DNA from: SIG480 sp045537045
Lineage (GTDB): Bacteria; Bacillota; Clostridia; Oscillospirales; JAAYXM01
Length of the DNA: 64,000 nucleotides
Direction of reading: 5' to 3'
Assembly (NCBI GenBank): GCA_045537045.1
Contig: JAZSOS010000040.1
Span: 29,685-93,684 of the forward strand
Made by a program: the position numbers and the translations under genes. The stretch's first letter is position 1. Every line of letters starts with the position of its first letter. The notes beneath the pieces were generated by a model that ran no database searches, had not been told where the DNA came from, and was given only the letters and a program-made list of their open reading frames with translations. Of the stretch, positions 1-6,557 are shown in pieces.

Positions 1-244
1 AAACCTTATCCCCCGGCTTCACTCCCGCAAGCTTTATTGCAAGATGAAGTGCAGAAGTTCCGCAGGAGAGCGCGACCGAATGCTTACAGCCGGTATAATC
101 CGCCATTTTCTTTTCGATGACGTTTATATTTTCTCCGATTGTGGACATCCAGTTGGTGTCATACGCTTCCTTCATGTATTTAAGCTCTTCTCCGTGCATT
201 GTAGGAGTGGCAAGCCACACTTTTTTCTCAAACTTCTTAATCAT
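1..244 (-). CDS. DegT/DnrJ/EryC1/StrS-type PLP aminotransferase, N-terminal part
   Basis: This gene runs off the left edge of the window; about 81 residues are visible. It begins MIKKFEKKVWLATPTMHGEE and continues through a segment reading YDTNWMSTIGENI and then GCKHSVALSCGTSALHLA. That is the N-terminus of sugar-aminotransferases of the DegT family, in which a small patch after the 'SGTSALHLAL' motif helps hold pyridoxal phosphate. Such enzymes transaminate keto-sugars of nucleotide sugars for cell-surface polysaccharides. The ATG at 244 is preceded by AGGAAAGAGG, and a consensus promoter lies at 309-337. The PLP lysine lies outside the window, so family membership rests on the N-terminus only. 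Confidence 0.85.
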   Translation of the reverse strand, partial: MIKKFEKKVWLATPTMHGEELKYMKEAYDTNWMSTIGENINVIEKKMADYTGCKHSVALSCGTSALHLAIKLAGVKPGDKV

Positions 245-308
245 CTCTATCCTCTTTCCTGTATGTCCGTGCAGACACAATCAGCTGAGTATATTATATA
301 CATATTAA

Positions 309-337
309 ATTATACCACCTTGTTCAGGTGCAGTCAA
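309..337 (-). promoter_or_regulatory. Sigma-A promoter of the aminotransferase gene
   Basis: On the minus strand TTGACT (337-332) is followed after exactly 17 nt by TATAAT (314-309). It points at the aminotransferase start at 244, leaving a leader of about 55 nt. Confidence 0.7.
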
Positions 338-353
338 TATTTTTGTAACAAAC

Positions 354-393
354 AGGACTGAGAAAACGTCTAAAATGACCTTCTCTCAGTCCT
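354..393. terminator. Terminator between the phage-derived operon and the aminotransferase
   Basis: A 10-bp perfect stem (AGGACTGAGA, 354-363, with TCTCAGTCCT, 384-393) is flanked by T-rich sequence on both sides. It sits just downstream of the last gene of the minus-strand phage-derived operon and probably ends it. Confidence 0.7.
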
Positions 394-410
394 TGTTTAT
401 TCTATTCCGG

Positions 411-605
411 TTATATTCCCCGCAGGATAAGCGTTGCAATAATCGTTACCACGCCGCCTATTACCGAACCGGCAATAAGGCGGTTTGTAGAAATGAGCGT
501 ATCAAGCTTGGTTTCAAGCCGCTCAAAGCGCACATCTCCGTGGTTTAACCGCTCGTTTATCTCTTCGCGGTGGTTTGCACACGTTTCGCACGTTACATAT
601 TCCAC
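411..605 (-). CDS. Small XhlA-like/holin-associated membrane protein
   Basis: A 64-residue protein with a charged N-terminal helix (about residues 10-40, with a CETC motif at the front) and one C-terminal membrane segment (about 43-62, AGSVIGGVVTIIATLIL). This layout, a short coiled-coil then one hydrophobic helix, is that of haemolysin XhlA-type accessory lysis proteins of Gram-positive phages. It is the last gene of the capsid/lysis operon, 19 nt after the lysin, with AAAGGATG upstream of its ATG. The lysis role is inferred from size, topology and neighbours, not from a recognised domain signature. Confidence 0.6.
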   Translation of the reverse strand: MEYVTCETCANHREEINERLNHGDVRFERLETKLDTLISTNRLIAGSVIGGVVTIIATLILRGI

Positions 606-624
606 ATCCTTTCACCTTCCCTTT

Positions 625-1419
625 CTACCGTTTTTTCACAAGATATTTTGCAGATATCCAGCCCGCCGCAATCCTTGCCCAGCCGTTCTTTTCCTCAAGC
701 ACGGTCACGGCATCTCCGTTATACAGCTTTCCGACGCGCTTATTCAATATGCCCGCTCCCGAGCGCACGTTGAGCGCCGTTCTTACCTTTACATAGCGGA
801 TATCTCCGCCAGAAATCCACACTCCGATAAAACCGCGGACACGTCTGCCGGAAAAATGGTTACCGAGAGGCGCGTAAAACTGGGTGCTTCCCCCTCCGTC
901 AAGGTTTATCGCGTTCACAGCGCCGAACGACACAAACGCACGCCGAAGTTCTGCCGGGGTTGCTCCTCCGCCATCAGGAAGAAGCGCGATAAAAAGCGTG
1001 CTGTCCGACACTCCTATTGCCGTTCTTCCGCGCCGTCCCGCAATTCCTGCGGGGGTTATGTTTTCCGCCTTTCCGTTGCGGACAAGCACAGGATATGCGC
1101 CGACATAATCCGCGGCACCGACATTATTTTTATATGAAAAGACCGCAGATTTATTGTCCGGAAAAGCGATGCCGTACCCTTCGGTAAGGCGGTGTATCAC
1201 CCCGCCGCTGACTACATCGCTTGCCGCCTTGCGGGTGTTAAAATCGAACAGCTCGGCATTAAATAGGAAATCGGGTGTTCTGCCGCGGAGCTTTGTTATC
1301 CGCGACCTTGCGCCTTTAACTTCCTCGCTGTTGCCTTTCGCGCCGAAATATCCTATGTATTCAATGTCCTTCATCGGCACAGAATACATCTTCCCGCCTT
1401 TAAACACATTTGATGTCAT
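625..1419 (-). CDS. Phosphodiester glycosidase (NAGPA-like) with C-terminal SH3 domain, phage-type lysin
   Basis: A 264-residue protein. Residues ~20-195 resemble the phosphodiester glycosidase (NAGPA) family; the NAINLDGGGSTQF segment near residue 170 is its hallmark, preceded by GRTAIGVSDSTLFIALLPDG. Residues ~205-264 look like a bacterial SH3 domain (RTALNVRSGAGILNKRVGKL...GWARIAAGWISAKYL), a wall-binding module. It has no signal peptide, which fits a lysin released through the adjacent holin. Its ATG overlaps the holin stop (ATGA), so the two are translationally coupled. NAGPA-domain enzymes occur as cell-wall enzymes in Firmicutes and their phages; the exact bond cut here is unknown. Confidence 0.8.
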   Translation of the reverse strand: MTSNVFKGGKMYSVPMKDIEYIGYFGAKGNSEEVKGARSRITKLRGRTPDFLFNAELFDFNTRKAASDVVSGGVIHRLTEGYGIAFPDNKSAVFSYKNNVGAADYVGAYPVLVRNGKAENITPAGIAGRRGRTAIGVSDSTLFIALLPDGGGATPAELRRAFVSFGAVNAINLDGGGSTQFYAPLGNHFSGRRVRGFIGVWISGGDIRYVKVRTALNVRSGAGILNKRVGKLYNGDAVTVLEEKNGWARIAAGWISAKYLVKKR

Positions 1420-1703
1420 TTCCCGTCATCTCCTATTTGCTTTACAATATTTGCAACATATACCGCCGCCATACCGCAGATTATTCCTCGAAGCACAAAC
1501 TCAACAGCCACTCCGCCGGTATATGCAAAAGTAAGAAGCTCGAACCCTACGCCGAGAAGAATCGCCGCAAGCGGGATAAATCTGTCATCAAAGAACCTCG
1601 CTCGCTTAAGTGCAAAGCAAACGCCGTAAACCGCGGCAATAACTATGTACAAATCCGCCGTTACGAGCGACAAAAAGGTTTCGCTTATCGCACTGCCCGT
1701 CAT
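1416..1703 (-). CDS. Phage-type holin
   Basis: A 95-residue, very hydrophobic protein with three predicted membrane segments (about residues 12-32, 41-60 and 66-88) and a short charged tail ending IGDDGK. Size, topology and overlap with the lysin gene downstream (ATGA at 1419-1416) match small phage holins that let a signal-less lysin reach the wall. Its own start overlaps the preceding gene's stop by ATGA, with GGAGG upstream. I cannot assign a holin superfamily. Confidence 0.7.
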   Translation of the reverse strand: MTGSAISETFLSLVTADLYIVIAAVYGVCFALKRARFFDDRFIPLAAILLGVGFELLTFAYTGGVAVEFVLRGIICGMAAVYVANIVKQIGDDGK

Positions 1704-2086
1704 ATCTCTTCACCTCCGTATACGTCAATTATATCAACCGCACGGTGCTTTGCGGCTTCCTTTAGCGCGTTTACATATCTTTCGCGGGACTTCTCTGCAT
1801 CATAGAGTTCTCCGTCGTCCTTGTAGAAATACGATGCAACGCCGTATGGCAGAGCCACTCCGCAAATAGTGTAAGACATATCCACCTCATCCTCCATGCT
1901 CTCCACGCTGGGCGGAAACGCAAGTTCTTCCTCTCCACGGCTTGCACGACCTGAGTTTTCATACGGCAACGCTTCGCAGATAAGAAGGTTGAGTATCTCT
2001 GTAAATTTGTCGTAAAACATTTTATCATCCCCCTCGTTTTCAAACATGATTGCAAGGGTTCTTTTGTATATATCATATGCTTTCAT
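1700..2086 (-). CDS. Small phage structural-type protein, unknown function
   Basis: 128 residues from the ATG at 2086 (MKAYDIYKRTLAIMFENEG), chosen because AAAAAAGGAG lies just upstream; an in-frame start at 2149 would lie inside the capsid-gene terminator. It is acidic and has the segment VALPYGVASYFYKDDGE, which resembles small proteins that follow the capsid gene in clostridial siphophages (possibly head-completion or connector proteins). No catalytic motif is visible. It is coupled to the holin gene by an ATGA overlap. Function is inferred from position only. Confidence 0.6.
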   Translation of the reverse strand: MKAYDIYKRTLAIMFENEGDDKMFYDKFTEILNLLICEALPYENSGRASRGEEELAFPPSVESMEDEVDMSYTICGVALPYGVASYFYKDDGELYDAEKSRERYVNALKEAAKHRAVDIIDVYGGEEI

Positions 2087-2116
2087 TTTAAATAAATCTC
2101 CTTTTTTCTGTACACA

Positions 2117-2151
2117 AAATGCGGGGCAGGGATGTCCCCCGCTCCGCATTT
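2117..2151 (-). terminator. Attenuating terminator after the capsid gene
   Basis: On the minus strand AAATGCGG..GGGG pairs with CCCCGCATTT across a short loop, followed by TTTTGTG. It lies between the capsid stop (2160) and the next gene (2086). It could lower transcription of the downstream lysis genes relative to capsid and scaffold. Confidence 0.55.
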
Positions 2152-2159
2152 CGGGCGTC

Positions 2160-3221
2160 TTATTCTATCTCGACGCTTGCAACCTCTGAAGGGAACGTAC
2201 CGTCTTTATACGCATACGCGCGGACAACCGTACCTGCCGAAGCCGACGGAACTGATGTTCCGATTTTTGCCGTAGCTGAATATCTCGGGTCTGAGCCGTC
2301 AACCGTATATTTGATTGTAACGTCGCTTGTACTGCAGCTGATTACTCCTTCCGGTGTTATCTCAGGAGTTGCACAGATTACGCCCGCTCCGCTTGCAGTG
2401 TTTACATCGACATAAACGCCGTTGCACTTCGCAGCGAAAACGAAAAGGTCGTAATACTGTCTTCCTTCAAGAAGAGAACCGGAAATTCCCGGCGGGTCCT
2501 TGTGATACTTCGTATCGTTGAGCTTTACAGGCGCACAGGCTGCGCGCTTGTGAACAATAATGAAGTTTACGTTTTGCGGCCAGCGTGAATGAGGAACCTT
2601 AACGACGCGCATATTGTCGTAAGTACCCACCTGTCCCTTTGAAAGAGACTTCTCCATAAGGCCTTCGCAACCGTGGAACTCATCGGAAAGGCGAAGCTTT
2701 GCATACACTTCGCTCGGAACAAAGAGAGTTCTGTCATACGACGGGATTTCGCAGTCGTCCATGTGTGTTGTACCTGCTGTTATGCGTTCACATACATTGG
2801 CCTTTGTGATAGCTGCTGAGTTACCGACAATCTTGCCCGCAAGCTTTGAAAGGCGTTCAAAGCTGTACTTATCCATAAGCGGAATTGCCTGCTCTGCCAT
2901 CTGAAGCTTGAGCATCTTGCCGGCTTCCTTTATTCCGTTCTGATCTGCGTTGTTACCCTTATCTATTGTAAGCGTAAAGCTCTTGTCCTGAGAAAGAGTA
3001 AGCTCCTGAACAAGATCTTCCATTTCTTTAGGAGTACCGTAGCGGTTGGTTCCTGTGCGTGAATAATCCGACATCGGAACGGTAAGAGGTGTTGAAATTC
3101 TTACCGTCCTGACTCCGGAAAAGCTGTAGCTGTCGTCAAGGCAATCGCCAAGAAGGCTGTCCTTGACATACTGGGTCTGAATGTTTTTATCGTACTGTGT
3201 GTGTAAATTGATTGCTGACAT
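2160..3221 (-). CDS. Phage major capsid protein with C-terminal chitobiase-like Ig domain
   Basis: 353 residues. The body (about 1-280) begins MSAINLHTQYDKNIQTQYVK and contains VRTVRISTPLTVPMSDYSRT, TLTIDKGNNADQ and a late VPHSRWPQNVNFIIVHKRA segment. These are features I associate with capsid proteins of clostridial siphophages of HK97-like fold. Residues ~283-353 (ITPEG...TIKYTVDGSDPR...TVVRAYAYKDGTFPSEVA) match the small chitobiase C-terminal-like beta-sandwich, a plausible surface decoration domain. AAAGGAAA precedes the ATG. The scaffold-like gene lies immediately upstream, as in phage head modules, but no portal, protease or terminase accompanies it. Confidence 0.82.
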   Translation of the reverse strand: MSAINLHTQYDKNIQTQYVKDSLLGDCLDDSYSFSGVRTVRISTPLTVPMSDYSRTGTNRYGTPKEMEDLVQELTLSQDKSFTLTIDKGNNADQNGIKEAGKMLKLQMAEQAIPLMDKYSFERLSKLAGKIVGNSAAITKANVCERITAGTTHMDDCEIPSYDRTLFVPSEVYAKLRLSDEFHGCEGLMEKSLSKGQVGTYDNMRVVKVPHSRWPQNVNFIIVHKRAACAPVKLNDTKYHKDPPGISGSLLEGRQYYDLFVFAAKCNGVYVDVNTASGAGVICATPEITPEGVISCSTSDVTIKYTVDGSDPRYSATAKIGTSVPSASAGTVVRAYAYKDGTFPSEVASVEIE

Positions 3222-3256
3222 AATTTTTTAATTTCCTTTCTTTTTTAATAATTATT

Positions 3257-3760
3257 TTAAACTGAATAAAATCCTATGAGGAAGTCGTCAAGCTCCTGCT
3301 CGGTGTTTTCTTCCGTGACCGTGCCTATTGAGCGCTTTGTTGCCGTGGCGGTGCTTCGCATGGTTTCAAGCTCCCGCTCCTTTTCCTCAAGAAGCTTCTG
3401 CTGATATGCCTCAATCGGCGTCATCCCGCCTTTTACGGCATCTCCGAGCTGCTTGATTGCGTCTTTTCTTGAAAGCGACGGATATGCACGGAATAAGCTG
3501 CCCCATGGTCCCGAAAAACCTGTTTCGCGACTCATCCTTTCAACCTGCGCGAGTGCACGTGAGCGTGCGTCTGCAATTTTTTCATGCTCCTGCGCCAGAA
3601 TTGTCTTTGCTTCCTCTTTTGGGGTTTGCTCTTCAGATCCCTCCACGCCTTTCTCCTCTTCGGCGATTTTTGAGGTATCATTTATTTCAGGTTCACAGTT
3701 ATCGGAAATTTTTTCCGCTAATACGAGTTCCTGTTCATGTGTGTTGTTTTCGTTAAACAT
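3257..3760 (-). CDS. Phage scaffold-like protein
   Basis: 167 residues from the ATG at 3760 (MFNENNTHEQELVLAEKISD), preceded by AAAAGGAG. It is highly acidic in its first half (runs such as EEEKGVEGSEEQTPKEEAK), then a helical, charged second half with EAYQQKLLEEKERELETMR. A soluble, coiled-coil, Glu/Lys-rich protein directly upstream of the capsid gene is the usual position and character of a head scaffold. The segment SLSRKDAIKQLGDAVKGGMTPIEAYQ also fits clostridial phage scaffolds. A longer reading frame starts at 3880 but lacks a ribosome site. Confidence 0.7.
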   Translation of the reverse strand: MFNENNTHEQELVLAEKISDNCEPEINDTSKIAEEEKGVEGSEEQTPKEEAKTILAQEHEKIADARSRALAQVERMSRETGFSGPWGSLFRAYPSLSRKDAIKQLGDAVKGGMTPIEAYQQKLLEEKERELETMRSTATATKRSIGTVTEENTEQELDDFLIGFYSV

Positions 3761-3997
3761 AACCACAACTCCTTTTTTATTTTTAACACCTTCATTCCGT
3801 ATCGGCATCCACTGCGACTTCCTGCCGCCTCCCGTGAGGCCGCCTGTCTTTTGCGCGCATAAAAGCGACGGACTTCTCATTCGGCAATTTTTTCGCCGGC
3901 ACAGTCTTTCGGTGTTTCTTCGAAATTCCCCCGCAGACGTGCGCTTCTGCAGTAAAAAACCGAAGATGTTACCTGCTGTTTCCAGGTGACGAAAAGT

Positions 3998-4085
3998 ATT
4001 ATAACACTAAAAAAATTTTTTGGGTTGCCAAATTTCTGCCAGAATTTTGCCAAAATATTGCCAGATTTTTGCCAAATTTCTGCCA
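3998..4085 (-). promoter_or_regulatory. Capsid-operon promoter with six 11-bp-phased TTGGCA sites
   Basis: On the + strand TGCCA occurs at 4026, 4037, 4048, 4059, 4070 and 4081, exactly 11 bp apart; the + strand consensus of a unit is TGCCARAWTTY. Read on the minus strand these are TTGGCA/TCTGGCA words leading to TATAAT (4003-3998), 22 nt after the last one. There is no -35 box at normal spacing, so activation by a protein bound to the repeats is plausible. 11-bp tandem sites are typical of OmpR/PhoB-family regulators. The leader to the scaffold ATG would be about 230 nt. The same arrangement recurs at 26330-26374. Confidence 0.7.
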
Positions 4086-4104
4086 ACTTTTTTTTAAAAA
4101 AAGC

Positions 4105-4133
4105 TTGACATCCGGTCAAAGTTGTATTATAAT
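4105..4133 (+). promoter_or_regulatory. Consensus promoter of the tRNA-Met/tRNA-Glu operon
   Basis: TTGACA (4105-4110), 17 nt, TATAAT (4128-4133): a perfect sigma-A promoter, typical of stable RNA genes. It fires away from the 11-bp repeat array, whose last unit ends about 15 nt upstream. Confidence 0.9.
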
Positions 4134-4164
4134 AATTAAGCTCGACTGTTCGAGTTAAACATTT

Positions 4165-4241
4165 GGCGGCGTAGCTCAGTTGGCTAGAGCATTCGGTTCA
4201 TACCCGAACGGTCACTGGTTCAAGCCCAGCCGCCGCTACCA
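4165..4241 (+). tRNA. tRNA-Met(CAT), elongator type
   Basis: 77 nt including an encoded CCA. The acceptor GGCGGCG pairs with CGCCGCT (G-U first pair), the anticodon loop reads TTCATAC (CAT), and the T loop reads TTCAAGC. The usual initiator features (unpaired 1-72, three G-C pairs in the anticodon stem) are absent. Confidence 0.95.
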
Positions 4242-4242
4242 C

Positions 4243-4272
4243 AGCGGGACTCGGTTTCTCCCCTGTCCCGCT
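4243..4272 (+). other. Hairpin between the two tRNAs
   Basis: AGCGGGAC and GTCCCGCT form an 8-bp stem around a 13-nt loop in the 38-nt spacer. It could serve as a processing signal or a partial terminator; there is no strong T run. Confidence 0.5.
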
Positions 4273-4279
4273 TAAAAAT

Positions 4280-4354
4280 GGCCCGTTGGTCAAGCGGTTA
4301 AGACACCGCCCTTTCACGGCGGTAACAGGAGTTCGATTCTCCTACGGGTCACCA
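4280..4354 (+). tRNA. tRNA-Glu(TTC)
   Basis: 75 nt including encoded CCA. The acceptor GGCCCGT pairs with ACGGGTC, the anticodon loop is CTTTCAC (TTC), and the T arm is AGGAG/CTCCT around TTCGATT. It is co-transcribed with tRNA-Met. Confidence 0.95.
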
Positions 4355-4364
4355 TAGCAAACAG

Positions 4365-4416
4365 ATAAGAAAATGAAACCAATGCGCTTAGCTTTTGTTT
4401 TATTTTCTTATTTTTG
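4365..4416 (+). terminator. Terminator of the tRNA operon
   Basis: ATAAGAAAAT (4365-4374) pairs with ATTTTCTTAT (4402-4411), followed by TTTTT. The stem is AT-rich but has an extended inner stem. Confidence 0.6.
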
Positions 4417-4452
4417 TATATAGGATTTTCAATTGAAAGGAGGCTTCTGCAT

Positions 4453-5241
4453 ATGATTCATTTCATCGCATTTTCCGACATGCTGTGTCCATATGATGCT
4501 GCAGCGACGGAGAACATCCCCCCTGCCTTTGCATCAAAAATAGAATCTATATGCGGCGCCGCCTCCAATTGCAGGTTTATCGCAACGCTCGGCAATACCA
4601 TTGACGGAAATGCCGATGCCGAAAAAAGCGCCTGCCTTTTAAACAACATCCTCAACGCGTTTGACAACACCGCCTCGGTGCATGCGCTTAGGGGTGTTCG
4701 AGAGAGCGTTATCCCGAAGAGTGAGTTTATGCGTGTTGCGGAATACACCATGCGTTACCGCGCGTTTGACGTTTCAGACTACCGATGCATTTTCCTTGAT
4801 GCCGTAAGTGATGATGACGACCGCTTTTACATTGATGATGAACAGCTCGGATGGATTTCCCGCCTTCTCGGCAAATCCCACCGACCGGCAATTATCTTTA
4901 CCCACATTCCTCTTGCGGTGTCTCCGGATGAGTCTTCTGCTCAAACATTAAAAAATGCCGATGTGCTTCGTGCGCTTATTGAAAAAAGCAACAAAGTTGC
5001 CCTTGTTGTTCAGGCTGCCGCTTTATCTCCTGCCCACTTTATTTTTCACGGTGTCCCATACATAACGCTTTCCCCCATGTCCGCATCAGACGATATTACG
5101 TTCTCGCTCGTCTCCGTTTCTTCAAAAGGAATAAGCGTAGACGGCTTTGGCACGCAGGAAAGCTATGAAATCCCCAATACCTTTACCAAAAATGAAATCA
5201 CTTTTTGGGAAAAGATAAAAATATTCTTTAGAAAACACTAA
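4453..5241 (+). CDS. Calcineurin-like metallophosphoesterase homologue with altered metal site
   Basis: 262 residues from the ATG at 4453, preceded by AAAGGAGG; an upstream in-frame ATG at 4414 lies in the tRNA terminator. The fold pattern of metallophosphoesterases is visible (HFIAFSDM at the front, FIATLGNTIDG, a middle HALRGVRE, and IIFTHIPLAV near residue 160). The canonical ligands are replaced: GDxxD reads GNTID, and GNHE reads RGVRE. Either activity is lost or the metal site differs. The C-terminus ends EITFWEKIKIFFRKH, a possible amphipathic tail. It stands alone between the tRNA operon and a terminator. Confidence 0.6.
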   Translation: MIHFIAFSDMLCPYDAAATENIPPAFASKIESICGAASNCRFIATLGNTIDGNADAEKSACLLNNILNAFDNTASVHALRGVRESVIPKSEFMRVAEYTMRYRAFDVSDYRCIFLDAVSDDDDRFYIDDEQLGWISRLLGKSHRPAIIFTHIPLAVSPDESSAQTLKNADVLRALIEKSNKVALVVQAAALSPAHFIFHGVPYITLSPMSASDDITFSLVSVSSKGISVDGFGTQESYEIPNTFTKNEITFWEKIKIFFRKH

Positions 5242-5252
5242 TAATAGCAATA

Positions 5253-5293
5253 AATAAGCGGTGTGGCTTTTAATTAAAGCCACACCGCTTATT
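5253..5293. terminator. Strong hairpin terminator
   Basis: A perfect 18-bp stem (5253-5270 with 5276-5293) with a 5-nt loop after the metallophosphoesterase-like gene. The T run is weak on the + side, but the stem is long. Confidence 0.7.
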
Positions 5294-5354
5294 GTCAAAG
5301 GAATGACTCCCGGCAGCTACTGAAGCAGGAAATAAAGGAAAAAGGCAATAACAC

Positions 5355-5383
5355 TTGATTTTTTGGGCGATTTGCGGTACAAT
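5355..5383 (+). promoter_or_regulatory. Promoter of the EamA transporter
   Basis: TTGATT (5355-5360), 17 nt, TACAAT (5378-5383). Transcription would start near 5390, so the in-frame ATG at 5363 is too far upstream to be the start codon. Confidence 0.8.
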
Positions 5384-5416
5384 ACTTGGGAACATAACGA
5401 AAAGAGGTACTGTAAA

Positions 5417-6343
5417 TTGCAAAGCAAATCAAACAAATTATTCACCAATCCGTATTTTGTGACCTTTGCGGCACTTCTGTGCTGCGCGCTTTGGGGCAGC
5501 GCAACCCCGTTTATAAAAATAGGGTATGAGCTTATTCTCCCCGTGCGCAATGTCCCGTCAACCATTCTGTTTGCTGGTGTACGGTTCTTCCTTGCCGGCA
5601 TTCTTACCATTCTTATTTACAGCATTGCGCGGAAGAAATTTCTTTTTCCCGCGAAACGTAACTGGGACAAAGTTCTAACCGTCAGCGCATTTCAGACCGT
5701 TCTGCAGTACATATTCTTCTACATAGGTCTTGCTAACACTTCCGGTGTTAAGGGTACGGTAATCAGCGGCTGCAACGTTTTCTGTTCAATTCTCATCGCA
5801 AGTCTTCTCTTCCGTCAGGAAAAGCTTACGGCAAAAAAAATAATCGCCTGCATTGTTGGCTTTGCGGGGATTATCATTATCAATATGAACGGTCTTGATT
5901 TTAATATGAACTTTTTCGGCGACGGCTTTGTATTCTTCTCCACCGTATGCTACGGAATGTCATCCACGCTTATCAAGATTTATTCCAAGGATGAAGATCC
6001 GGTTATCATCAGCGGATATCAGTTTGCCATCGGCGGACTTCTAATGGCAATAGGCGGCCTTACCTTTGGCGGCGTGATTGAGCTTAATGGTTCCGCAGCA
6101 ATCGGCGTTCTTATCTATCTCGCACTTCTTTCGGCAATCGCATACTCGCTCTGGGGTGTGCTTTTAAAGTTCAACTCCGTTTCAAAAGTAACGGTTTTCA
6201 GCTTTATGATTCCCGTTTTCGGGGTGCTTCTGTCCTCGCTTCTTCTTTCCGAGCAGAGCAATGTTTCCCCGATAAATCTCGTAATCACACTCGTTTTAAT
6301 CTGCACGGGAATACTTCTTCTCAACTATAAAAAAGAAAAATAA
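5417..6343 (+). CDS. EamA/DMT-family membrane transporter
   Basis: 308 residues from the TTG at 5417, chosen because AAAGAGG lies 9 nt upstream and the promoter ends at 5383. It has ten hydrophobic segments in two EamA repeats; the first opens with FAALLCCALWGSATPFIKIG, the classic DMT signature, and the second repeat contains CYGMSSTLIKIYSK. Members export or import metabolites such as amino acids or act as drug efflux pumps; the substrate cannot be told. The C-terminus ends in lysines (NYKKEK), as usual for the family. It is transcribed alone. Confidence 0.85.
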   Translation: MQSKSNKLFTNPYFVTFAALLCCALWGSATPFIKIGYELILPVRNVPSTILFAGVRFFLAGILTILIYSIARKKFLFPAKRNWDKVLTVSAFQTVLQYIFFYIGLANTSGVKGTVISGCNVFCSILIASLLFRQEKLTAKKIIACIVGFAGIIIINMNGLDFNMNFFGDGFVFFSTVCYGMSSTLIKIYSKDEDPVIISGYQFAIGGLLMAIGGLTFGGVIELNGSAAIGVLIYLALLSAIAYSLWGVLLKFNSVSKVTVFSFMIPVFGVLLSSLLLSEQSNVSPINLVITLVLICTGILLLNYKKEK

Positions 6344-6414
6344 TCATGGAATGTTAAAAAGCTCCGGATCTAAAATGCCGCCTTAAGCGCCAAGCGGAAA
6401 TAAATTACAGCGAA

Positions 6415-6475
6415 ATCACAGGCAAGACGTAGCGTGCAAAATTTTAATTTTGCCATTAGCGGAAGTTTCTGTGAT
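6415..6475. repeat. Nested inverted repeat in a 214-bp gap
   Basis: ATCACAG (6415-6421) pairs with CTGTGAT (6469-6475); between them lies the palindrome GCAAAATTTTAATTTTGC (6436-6453). A second stem, CCGCTG/CAGCGG, follows near 6492-6508. It could be a small RNA or a decayed repeat; it does not match the three large elements elsewhere in the window. Confidence 0.35.
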
Positions 6476-6526
6476 GAGCGCAATGCTTTATCCGCTGCGC
6501 GCACAGCGGCAAAAGCGTGGGGTTAC

Positions 6527-6552
6527 AAAGGGGTCCGCAAGAGGATCCCTTT
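6527..6552 (-). terminator. Possible terminator of the aldo/keto reductase
   Basis: AAAGGGGTCC (6527-6536) and GGATCCCTTT (6543-6552) form a 10-bp stem with one wobble, just past the stop of the minus-strand gene. There is no good T run, so termination is uncertain. Confidence 0.4.
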
Positions 6553-6557
6553 GATTA

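Noticed and set aside
493..1137. 214-codon + strand frame opposite the lysin
   Set aside because: It is the complement of a gene with clear domains; it lacks a start signal and has a Ser/Arg-rich shadow composition.
4026..4085. CRISPR array
   Set aside because: The repeats are 5-6 bp at an 11-bp period with no spacers and no cas genes.
3877..4119. Minus-strand reading frame of 80 codons through the TGCCA array
   Set aside because: The 11-bp repeat is out of register with codons, there is no ribosome site, and the stretch contains two promoters.
5363..5416. ATG 5363 as start of the EamA transporter
   Set aside because: It lies inside the promoter (-35 at 5355, -10 at 5378).
6344..6557. A fourth copy of the 280-nt structured element
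   Set aside because: It has nested inverted repeats but none of the shared motifs (ATACG-AGTATT hairpin, AATGCG core, TAAGC/GCTTA tips).
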